Below the pieces are notes generated by a model, which did no database searches, was not told the DNA's origin, and saw only the letters and a program-made list of their open reading frames with translations. This document shows positions 1-9,300 of a DNA stretch of 64,000 nt, piece after piece. The DNA lies in contig CAVNZM010000002.1 in NCBI GenBank assembly GCA_963693365.1, positions 1,984,001 to 2,048,000 of the forward strand, written 5' to 3'. Position 1 is the first letter of the stretch; the number at the start of each line of letters is the position of its first letter. The stretch is from Amoebidium appalachense. Its lineage: Eukaryota > Ichthyosporea. A program made the translations under genes and the position numbers.

Positions 1-533
1 TAGACTGAAATAACATATTACATAACTACATCGTAAGGATACACTTAGGTTAACCACAACATATCTGTAATATATCTCTGCAAATTCTTCAAGAGGTGTT
101 AAGTATGCCATATATGTTCGTCTGAACTACATAAAGTAGTATTAAAGATGGATATTGGTGATCGCAAAGCGCTCTTGTAGACGGCTGATTGATAGCTTAC
201 AGATATGCTGGGGATATCTTTTTAGTAAAAGTTCATAAATATTGTCTTTTTATAGATTCGTTTAAGACATAACAAAGACGGCTCTAAGATATGCTTGGGG
301 GAGGAAACAGATGGAACACGGGATAGGGTTTCGCCGGGTTACAGATATGCTAAGGACGTACTTACAGAGATGTCTTTAATATCGCCTGCTAAAGCCGGAC
401 GGGTTAGGGATAGCTTGGAGTCATCTCTAACTAATAACGGTTACAAAGGGTATGGTTCAGGATGGGTTACGGGTTTAGGATGTCCCAGACTGGTTTGAGA
501 CGGGAAAAAGATGCCGGGAGATGTTTGCTGATG
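1..533. other. AT-rich sequence, no gene recognised
   Basis: No convincing coding region on either strand. A short phrase, AGATATGCT followed by A/G-rich sequence, recurs at about 201-211, 286-294 and 343-352, so this may be a decayed repeat or part of a retroelement leader. It ends where a fragment of the inverted-repeat element (534-580) begins. Confidence 0.5.
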
Positions 534-580
534 ATGACACCTCTGTGCACTCTGCTCCCTTAGACCCGTACAAAACAACA
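534..580 (+). repeat. Terminal fragment of the TGTTGTTTTGTACGGG inverted-repeat element
   Basis: These 47 bases match the outer end of the long inverted repeats at 14972-15610 and 16860-17597 (here reading into ...CCGTACAAAACAACA). Only the terminus is present and Copia coding sequence starts directly after it. It shows either a truncated insertion next to the Copia fragment or a recombination junction. Confidence 0.75.
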
Positions 581-991
581 TTCCCGGTCACCCTACCCCC
601 CACGTAAAGGGGGTAACCGTCATTCCCAGCCACCCCGAGCCAAGACTACTGGCTCCCTCGACTGTGCCTACTGTCACGAAGACCATCATGTCACACAGTG
701 TGACAAACCTGGCTGCTCAATTGCCCGTCGTCACCGCGCCAGCACCAAGTCTGGAAAAGAGGTGCACTTTGCCCTCGTGTCCACCACGGCCTCCCTACCC
801 ATGGACCCCTGCTGGGACTCGGCTTCAAACGTCCACGTGTGCCCAGTAAAGGAGTACTTCTCTTCTCTTGAGCCGTGCCCCCCGACTGACGTCCACGGCC
901 TCGGCATCGTCACTGCACATCACCGTGGTGTCATCAACCTGGCCGTCACCTACAACGGCGTAACATCAGTACTGAGCCTCAACACCCTCTA
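581..991 (+). pseudogene. Copia-type polyprotein fragment, part 1: zinc knuckle and protease start
   Basis: Reads as the nucleocapsid-to-protease part of a Ty1/copia polyprotein. It has a CCHC-like knuckle (CAYCHEDHHVTQC, about 670-710), then the protease region around WDSASNVHVCPVKEYF, and stops at ...LNTLYV. The same order and many of the same residues occur in the more complete Copia copy at 39367-42900 (CSYCHEPHHITSC; WDSACNAHICPIKEYF). The frame is cut at 991 by an LTR element and resumes at 2555. There is no gag start upstream, so the element is truncated at its 5' side. Family assignment is firm; activity is excluded by the breaks. Confidence 0.88.
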
Positions 992-1270
992 TGTTAAATT
1001 GTATAAGTATTTGGGATGAAAGCAGAGACACAGTGGTGCAGTGTGAAAACACCACAGACACACACAACAACAAAACACGGAACGATCGGAGCAGTGTACA
1101 CAACAGACATCAATGTTTAGACACGACTGAACTGAATTTATTCTGATCTTCGAATAAATACCTGAAATTCCTCTAAGTCCAATCCATACATGATTTCCGA
1201 CCAGTCGGAAATCAGATCTATCTCTAATAGAAACCAATCACTAAGAACCAATTGCTTTCAGAGAGATCCG
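992..1270 (-). repeat. Truncated 3' LTR of the same insertion
   Basis: Matches 1630-1907 of the neighbouring LTR almost base for base up to GAGAGATCCG, then diverges. It represents only the LTR 3' part, including the TTTAACA terminus that abuts the target duplication. Confidence 0.88.
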
Positions 1271-1612
1271 CTGGAATTTGAACTTGCGAGGATGTCACGG
1301 GTGTCAAGGCGTGACAAAAGCTCTTGTCAAGATGAGTCAGATCTTGTCAAGGGGAGTCACGTGGGACCGGTTACGGACGGACGCCGGGGAGGCCTCGAGC
1401 CGAGAGGCTAGGAGACGGTGGGAACGGGGACGGACGGAACTGGAACAGCAGGCGCCAGAGACGGGGTGTGCAGAAAGGCACAGATGGATGCAGGGGACGC
1501 CAGGGATGGATGTACACAGCCTCAGCACCAAGATGCATGAGGAGCTGACCACAGCTATGATGTGTACCAGGAATTTAACGATCGCTAGGTCTAGGTGTGT
1601 GTAGGGAGCGTG

Positions 1613-1629
1613 CATCTGGGCCCATAACC
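1613..1629 (-). promoter_or_regulatory. Primer-binding site matching the anticodon region of initiator tRNA-Met
   Basis: Directly next to the LTR end the minus strand reads GGTTATGGGCCCAG; the plus strand reads CTGGGCCCATAACC. That is the anticodon stem-loop of eukaryotic initiator tRNA-Met. Drosophila copia is known to prime from a 5' half of this tRNA cut in the anticodon loop, so this placement supports half-tRNA priming. Confidence 0.8.
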
Positions 1630-2554
1630 TGTTAAATTATATAAGTATTTGGGATGAAAGCAGAGACACAGTGGTGCAGTGTGAAAACACCACAGACACA
1701 CACAACAACAAAACACGGAACGATCGGAGCAGTGTACACAACAGACATCAATGTTTAGACACGACTGAACTGAATTTATTCTGATCTTCGAATAAATACC
1801 TGAAATTCCTCTAAGTCCAATCCATACATGATTTCCGACCAGTCGGAAATCAGATCTATCTCTAATAGAAACCAATCACTAAGAACCAATTGCTTTCAGA
1901 GAGATCCGGTACGCGGAGACGCACACGATAGGACACAGACACTAGTTAAGGTCAACTCGTGTCATCATCAAGGAAGTTCTAACCTATGACATACTGCAAA
2001 GACTCAGACATATCACACTTAACCTTGATGATTGGTTAAAGCCCGGCAACACATGAAAACTAAAGTAAATTAATGAAATCTAAACACACATGCTATTCTA
2101 AGTGTAGCCTAAGTGTGTTACCGTCCAATGAACACGTATTAAGTAACACAAATCTACCTAACATATATTAGTAGAAAAGAAATACGATTATACACATGAA
2201 GATAAGGAGAGAAAGAAAAGAAAATAAGGAAGGAGAAAGAGGAAGGAAAAGAGAGCACAGATCAACAAACAAGATAGTAATAGCATAACTATAACCAGAG
2301 ATATTTATGTACACACAAACATGTACACGTCTCTCCCTGAGTGGGTGGATCCGTGTACACACATATAAATAATCTAATTGATATTACAACACACGATTAC
2401 AGCCGATACAACACGATTACAAGTATACAAGCATATCGGAGATCGATGCTACACTTTACATAATAGGAGTGTGGCTTTTACACTAAGCATATGAACTGAA
2501 ACATAACACAAACTGAGAAGATCTTACCATATGTAAATACTACGTATTACAACA
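1630..2554 (-). repeat. 5' LTR, Copia family A (925 bp)
   Basis: On the minus strand it begins TGTTGTAATACG and ends ATTTAACA, the TG..CA form. It is nearly identical to the plus-strand LTR at 3167-4091 and the solo LTR at 19407-20320. Confidence 0.9.
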
Positions 2555-3166
2555 CTCTACGTACCCGACTCCCCAGCCTTCCTGATTTCACCCTCAATGG
2601 CCTCCAAGTCGGGTCTCCTTGCCCACCTCGATGATGAGGATGAATTCCCATCCTACCTCTACACTTGTGGTGGCAACATCGTGTGTTCCCTCACAGGCAC
2701 AGATGGACTGTACTTCATCACCGACTATGAGATACGTCCCTCCATCCCTCGGACCGTCACTGCCCTGGTAGCCAACGTCAAGGTCAACAATGATCCTCAG
2801 CTCTGGCACCACCGTCTCGGCCATCGTGCCCTGTCCACCCTCACCAAGATGGTGAGAGGTGACCTCGTGACAGGCCTCGGGCCCTCATCCCTCTCAGTGG
2901 CTGACACCACTGACTGCTTCGGTTGTGTCTCCGGCAAGACCACCAAGGCCCCATTATCCGGCACCAGAACCCAGTGCCCCTTCCCCGGTGCCAAGTGGCA
3001 CATGGACTTCTTCGAGCCTCCCTGTGCCTCCTATGGTGGCTACAAGGTGGCCCTCGTGTGTACCTGTGATGCCTCCGGCTACACCATCGTGTACCTCCTC
3101 CGTGATCGATCCGAAACTCTCGAAAACGTCAAGGCCCTGGTTGAGAATACTGACAAGCAACCCGAC
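2555..3166 (+). pseudogene. Copia-type polyprotein fragment, part 2: protease end and integrase start
   Basis: Continues the frame left at 991 after the insertion: LYV then PDSPAFLISPSMASKSG. It contains the GAG-pre-integrase zinc-binding motif (WHHRLGHRALST ... CFGCVSG, an H-H-C-C arrangement) and the start of the integrase core (KWHMDFFEPP, first catalytic Asp). It ends abruptly after about residue DKQPD at 3166, where a new LTR starts. Residues align with the fuller copy at 39367-42900. The rest of integrase, reverse transcriptase and RNase H are absent. Confidence 0.9.
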
Positions 3167-4091
3167 TGTTGTAATACGTAGTATTTACATATGGTAAGAT
3201 CTTCTCAGTTTGTGTTATGTTTCAGTTCATATGCTTAGTGTAAATGCCACACTCCTATTATGTAAAGTGTAGCATCGATCTCCGATATGCTTGTATACTT
3301 GTAATCGTGTTGTATCGGCTTTAATCGTGTGTTGTAATATCGATTAGAATATTTATATGTGTGTACACGGATCCACCCACTCAGGGAGAGACGTGTACAT
3401 GTTCGTGTGTACATAAATATCTCTGGTTATAGTTATGCTATTGCTATCTTGTTTGTTGATCTGTGCTCTCTTTTCCTTCCTCTTTCTCCTTCCTTATTTT
3501 CTTTTCTTTCTCTCTTTGTCTTCATGTGTATAATCGTATTTCTTTTCTACTAATATATGTTAGGTAGATTTGTGTTACTTAATACGTGTTCATTGGACGG
3601 TAACACACTTAGGCTACACTTAGAATAGCATGTGTGTTTAGACTTCATTAATTTACTTTAGTTTTCATGTGTTGCCGGGCTTTAACCAATCATCAAGGTT
3701 AAGTGTGATATGTCTGAGTCTTTGCAGTATGTCATAGGTTAGAACTTCCTTGATGATGACACGAGTTGACCTTAACTAGTGTCTGTGTCCTATCGTGTGC
3801 GTCTCCGCGTACCGGATCTCTCTGAAAGCAATTGGTTCTTAGTGATTGGTTTCTATTAGAGATAGATCTGATTTCCGACTGGTCGGAAATCATGTATGGA
3901 TTGGACTTAGAGGAATTTCAGGTATTTATTCGAAGATCAGAATAAATTCAGTTCAGTCGTGTCTAAACATTGATGTCTGTTGTGTACACTGCTCCGATCG
4001 TTCCGTGTTTTGTTGTTGTGTGTGTCTGTGGTGTTTTCACACTGCACCACTGTGTCTCTGCTTACATCCCAAATACTTATACAATTTAACA
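3167..4091 (+). repeat. 5' LTR, Copia family A (925 bp)
   Basis: Begins TGTTGTAATACG and ends ATTTAACA. It interrupts the integrase-coding fragment after CCGAC (3162-3166). No partner LTR or matching target duplication is seen downstream, so the element is cut off on its 3' side. Confidence 0.9.
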
Positions 4092-4600
4092 GGTTATGCT
4101 GCTCTTTTGCACGCTCCCTACACACATCTAGAACTCGCGCTCGTTTTTCAATCATGGATCCAAACAAAACTGGTGTAAACAAAATAACCATGTGGAAAGG
4201 TGAAGGGAAGACTGGTCCCGATAGCAAAACCACCTATTTTCAATGGGAAATCATTTTTCTCGGCATGATGACCGGCACTAAAGGTGTCCGACTCGTGGAT
4301 GTTGTACTTGCTGACAACTACGTCCCCCCTACCACCGTCGCGGTTGACGGTGAACCCCCCTTCTATGGCTACGGCACTACCGCGGAACTCAAGGAGGCCC
4401 GCAATTGCCTCCTGCTCCATATGATACAGAACATCGACCCTTCCGTCCTCACCACCGTTGCCCAGTACCGTATTGGCATCATCAGCAATCTCCACCGGGG
4501 ATCGTATACCCCTCGTAATGCCATCTCCGATGGCGTAAACCTGTCACCCATCGTAAAGCACACCGCGAGTTCATATGGAGTGGTTGCACGACCTCTTTAC
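4092..4600 (+). pseudogene. Leader and N-terminal gag of the family A Copia element
   Basis: Right after the LTR the leader GGTTATG matches the start of the primer-binding site at 1613-1629, but the following bases differ (CTGCTCTTTT instead of GGCCCAGAT). The likely gag start is ATG at 4154 (MDPNKTGVNKITMWKGEGKTG). The frame stays open through about residue 110 and then runs into the TTACGA-rich repeat that starts near 4480. It looks like a Copia gag N terminus (a WKGEGKTGP.S...Y..WE pattern), truncated. The final part of this open frame, repeat-encoded, is probably not gag. Confidence 0.65.
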
Positions 4601-5218
4601 GATAGTGTAAAGAGTTCCATGGGGTTAACGGAGCGTCTTATGTATATACATTGGATATACGCTTTACGACATCCATCAACCCTCTTTACGACATCCATAG
4701 GGTTTATGGATGTCGTAAAGCGTATGTCATATGTATATCCTATGTATATCCGATGTATATACATTGCACTATACATAGGATATCCAATGTTTATACATTG
4801 CACTATGCATAGGATATCCAATGTATATACATTGCACTGTACATAAGATATCCAATGTATATACATTGCACTATACATAGGATAACCTGTGTATATCCAA
4901 TGTATAACCTATGTATATACATACGACTATACATAGAACATACATACGAGAGCGTTACGAGGGGTCGGAAACCCATCGTAATCTTCACCATCCGAGTATC
5001 CAAACCCATCCCGTTGGATATCTTATGTATATGTTTAGGAGCGGCTTAATACCATCGTAACCCATGACATATGATATACATCGATGTATTTTACGAATTA
5101 CCAACCATATACATATGATATACATATGGCTGGTCCTGGGGTACATTACGACCCCCATAATACCGTCGTAGACATTTCCATAAGAGCCCGTACACCACTC
5201 GTATGTATATACATAGCA
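4480..5218. repeat. TTACGA/TCGTAA-rich dispersed repeat, copy 1
   Basis: Shared with 17668-18466, starting at ATCAGCAATCTCCACC and ending near ACATAGC. It contains many TTACGA/TCGTAA hexamers and a tandem of about 35-bp units around TATACATTGCACTATACATA (about 4757-4930). The two copies have different flanks, so it behaves as a dispersed element. No protein is recognisable. Confidence 0.75.
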
Positions 5219-5853
5219 TGTCGTGTATACATCATTACGACAGCTCTTTGCCCATCCATAAGATATCCTATGCATAGCCAAATAATATGTTACGAGTATA
5301 CCATGACTAACTAAATACAATATTACGGAATATCGTGATATACGATTACGAGCTGTCGTAATATCATAATACGAAAAGTAACCACCACCGTTGTGCCCCC
5401 CCCTCCCTCCCTCCCCCCCCCCCCCCTCCCTCCTCTCCCCCCCCTCCCCCCCCCCCCCCTCCCTCCCTCTCCCCCCCCCCCCCCCTTCCTTCTTACCTTT
5501 CTAACTTTTTCACAATTTGTACACGAGATACCATTAAGACTGTTGTTCCTTTATGTCTCGCTCCACTGGAGCAGAGACCGCACAAGTTGTTCATGTTTAA
5601 AAATTTCTAAGTCTCACTCCACAGGAGTAGAGACAATTTCACTCTGTTAGACTCCACAGGAGTCCAGCTTTCACCGAACAAACTAAACAAACCAACAAAC
5701 AAACAAACAAAACAAAACAAACATCATCACACAAATAAAATACGAAGTCTACATCTCCCCCCTGCAGAGGCCGGGACTACACCAAAAGAGACATAAACTA
5801 AGTATTAATTCTTTTTTTTTTCCTCCGGGAGGGGGGGGGGGGGGGGGGGGGGG
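5219..5853. other. C-rich tract, CTCCAC..GGAG hairpins, G-run; no gene
   Basis: TTACGA-rich sequence continues to about 5385. A C/T tract follows (about 5394-5490). Then come three small dyads built on CTCCAC(A/T)GGAG with AGAGAC after them (about 5562, 5615 and 5650), an A/C-rich stretch, and a G-run at 5831-5853. No coding potential. Confidence 0.6.
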
Positions 5854-6366
5854 TCGTGTGACCCTCGTACTCCAGGGGCACATTCACCATCCCCCCATAA
5901 ACTGTGTGGTAAAGGTCTCGTGCTAGAAGCTGTTCTGTGGGTAGTTATTGAAAAAACCAATAATGTCTAGGTAACACATGTACATATACTATGCTACAAT
6001 TGCAAGGGGGGTTCTATTCGAGCTACAATGTTGTGTTTTTTTCGTGTGACCCTCGTACTCCAGGGGCACATTCACCATCCCCCCCATAAACGTTGTGGTA
6101 AAGGTCTCGTGCTAGAAGCTGTTCTGTGGGTAGTTATTGAAAAAACCAATAATGCATAGGTAACACATGTACATATACCATGCTACAAGGGGGGTTCTAT
6201 TCGAGCTACAATGTTGTGTTTTTTTCGTGTGACCCTCGTACTCCAGGGGCACATTCACCATCCCCCCCATAAACTTTGTGGTAAATCTCTCGTGCTAGAG
6301 GCTGTTCTGTGGGTAGTTATTGAAAAATCAATAATGTCTAGGTAACATATGTACATATACTATGCT
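5854..6366 (+). repeat. Satellite array, units of about 183-188 bp (left part)
   Basis: Units start TCGTGTGACCCTCGTACTCC at 5854, 6042 and 6225. Each includes a small dyad (TTATTGAAAAAACCAATAA). The third unit is interrupted at about 6366 by the T-run of the LINE. The array resumes at about 11650. Confidence 0.92.
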
Positions 6367-9300
6367 ATTTTTTTTTTTTTTTTTTTTTTTTTTTATTTTA
6401 TCACGTTTTGTTCCCGGAGGCCTTTTCAGGCCCTCTAGGGAAACTACCGTCTACCACACAGCACCGACAGTACACTAGTTAAGGTGCTATCTATGAGTTC
6501 AGCTAAGCTAAACCATCCTTCACAACCTAACTATAAGTACACACTTTGCCCAGGGCTACTACCCCAGCCACGCCGGCAGGAGGCTCCAGTCCTCCCCTCC
6601 ATTCAAAAACCTAGCAATAAACGTTAACCGAGGGCTCTCATTGGTCGATCTACAGTATTGGGAAGTCCTAGGTGTTGTGTATAATATTTACGGTGGGTAT
6701 GGGTGGATGATGGGGTGTGGTGGTGGTGGTGGTGGGGGGTTGCTGCCTAACATTATGTGTTGGTGTACGTATGTTGTGGCGATGTTTTTGTGGACTAAAA
6801 GGTGGGTTTTACAGGGCACACCGGGTCTGTGGGTGTTCCGGCATTCAGAACAGGCCGGCCGGGTGTGTGTGGGGGGTGTATTTGTTGGTTTTTTGGGTTT
6901 TTGGAGAGCCATACTTTTCTTTCTACGGGTGGTGGGTATATGGTGGTGTTTTTGCATTTTAGGGTGGGTGGGGGGGAGTGTTGTCTTCCGTGGGTGCCAA
7001 ATTTTTGCAAAGAAAAAGGATTGCAACTCTACTGTGATTTTTCCTAAGATGGCCCGGGTGGTGGTCTTGGTGGTGCCGGTGGCTGCAAGTAGTGGGCCCA
7101 CCGATCGTGGGCAGAATCCCCGTTCGACCCACTTGGTGTCTTCGGGGTCAGGTGGGTCACCGTTGCCTCCTATCCAGTTTATCCATGCACATTGGTCTAC
7201 CACCGTGGCTGCCGTATGGTGGTGCTGTGCCGTGGGGGTGTTTGGATGACGAGTGTGCAGGACGTTGTGGATGCAGGCTGTGATGGCGGTGGTCAGGGTG
7301 GGGACTTCCCCGGCATGGGCCGGGCAGGCCCAGAGGTGGGTGGTGGTCTCAGGGTGCTGGCTGCACCGGGGGCATGTGGGCTGTGTAACGACGGTGGGGT
7401 GATCTCGGTGTAGCCGTGCCATGGTAGGCAGGGTGCCCATGGCCAGGGACAGGCTACGAGTGTTTCCTCTGACTGCCCCGATGGTTGCCTGTGTGGGCCC
7501 CTTGTTGAGCTTGAGGGGGTTCCGTTCGGCTGGGAGCAGTCTGGGGTCGGCTAGTATGGACATAGCCTTGGTCTTGCCGGCCATGTCGGTGAGGAAGTCC
7601 TTGTTCAACCGGTTCAGTGTACCGGGAATGTTGCCGGGGATACGGTGGCCTTGTAGTCGTAGGAAGTATTTCCCCCCCCCCCGGGGCCGGAGGTAGGGGG
7701 GGGGGGAGGGGGAGGACTCTTCCTGCATTGGCTGCCTTGTCTGCCTCGTTATTCCGTTGACCGTACCGTTTGGTGTTGGATTGGTGCCCCTTCACCCACG
7801 ATACCTGTACAGAGCCTGGTTGCCGGAGAGAGAGTTGGTCTCGTACGTGAGCCCATTCCACTATGTGGGGGAACTTTAGCTTGCGTCGAGGGGGTGTGGT
7901 GGGGTCTATATTTGCCGTCCATCGGTCGACTACTCCGAGGTTATCGAGCTTGATGTGGATGGGGGTGGTGGTGGGGGTGAGCAGGAGGGCTAGTAGTACC
8001 CCTGTGAGTTCGGCTTGGGTGGATGATAGGGCCGTATGGAGCCTGGTCTTGGCCGTCACTGGAGGTGCTTTCCGGTCCGGGGTATCCAGTGCCGCCCCGG
8101 CTCCGGCCTGGGCTATCCTCCTGCCCGGGTGGATGAGGCTGCCGTCCGTATAAACGGTGATCGGTTGGTCTGGGGGGATCAGGGTGATTTGCTGCTGCCA
8201 CTCGTCATAGGTGGCCTGGGGCACCAAGTCGGTGTAGGTGAGCCTACGGGGAGTGGGTGGGCTCGGCAGGTCAGCCGGGTGGGCCGTGCACTTGTGTCCT
8301 GGTGGTGACCCTACCGGTGGTGGCTGCTGGGGGGGGGTGGGCCGGGGAGGTCCCCCGGTAAGGGTGTGGCTTCCTCGTTGGCTTGCAGGTGGAGCATCTG
8401 GGGTGATGCCTGTTGGTGGGGGGGAAGATGCCGCCGGAAATGGTGTATCTTCCTCCACTGCTCGGCCGGATCGGAGCCATCCTTCAGTGCGATGACTTGG
8501 TAGATGTCGATACTGTCGGTGTTGATGAAGTCCTTGTGGTACTTCGAGACTACCATGTGGGTGGTGATTCGGGTCTTGAAGGCCACGTAGGGGTCTGCCC
8601 GTATCACCTCCACAGCACGGGTCCACCCCACACACTGCTTGTTGTGGGTGTGATTATCGGCTGGGGGCTCAGGGGGCTCGTATTTGCTGTTGGTGCTGTC
8701 GGTGTTAGAGTCCTCTGAGTCGTCGGAGTCGTCGCTGGGCCCCGTCGACTCCGATTCTGGCTCCGTGTCTAACCCTTCCCCCTCTCCGTCTGCGTACCCG
8801 GGGTTGGGGGAGAGGGTGGCCGGGGTGTAGGCTAGGTTCCATGGGGAGTGGCCGTATTTGCAGTCACCAGGGCAAAAGCGGAAATGGGCTGTTCCATGTG
8901 GGTCGTTCCACGTGGGTCGGTGCCATCTCAGCCCCTCCTCCTCTGTGTTGTCCCGTAGATGGGCTATTTTGACCCAAGCCTCCCCGTTGTGGGTGGTGTG
9001 GGCCACCACCTGGCTGAGTTCGTATTGCCCGTTCTTGACTATTTCCACCACGAATGCACCGACGGGGTGGTTTGGCACGAGGTCAATGGTGTGGTGGGTG
9101 TGTGGTCTGGGTGCTGGCCGTAGTTTGTCTGCGATGGGGATGGCCCCCTTGATGATGGACCTGTACCACTGTGTAGCTCCCGGGTGTAGTAGGTCTGGGG
9201 GGTGGGGCAGTTCGGGGAACGCCCGGAACACCCCCGGCCGTACCATGGTGTCCTCCACCGTGTAGAGTTGACGGGGGTGTGTGTGGGGGCCGATGTGGGC

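Larger units (their letters stand above)
992..2554 (-). mobile_element. LTR retrotransposon deletion derivative inserted in the Copia fragment
   Basis: A reverse-strand insertion flanked by the 5-bp duplication CTCTA (987-991 and 2555-2559). Reading the minus strand it holds a complete 5' LTR (2554 to 1630), a primer-binding site (1629-1613), about 350 bp of leader (1629-1271), then only the last 279 bp of the 3' LTR (1270-992). The whole coding region and the front of the 3' LTR are missing, yet both outer ends and the target duplication are intact, so the deletion happened after, or during, integration. It belongs to the same LTR family as 3167-4091 and 19407-20320. Confidence 0.88.

Noticed and set aside
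3846-4178. Repeated MVSIRDRSDFRLVGNHVWIG frames at 989, 1591, 3846 and 20083
   Set aside because: These are shadows of the family A LTR, repeated because the LTR is repeated, not a conserved gene.
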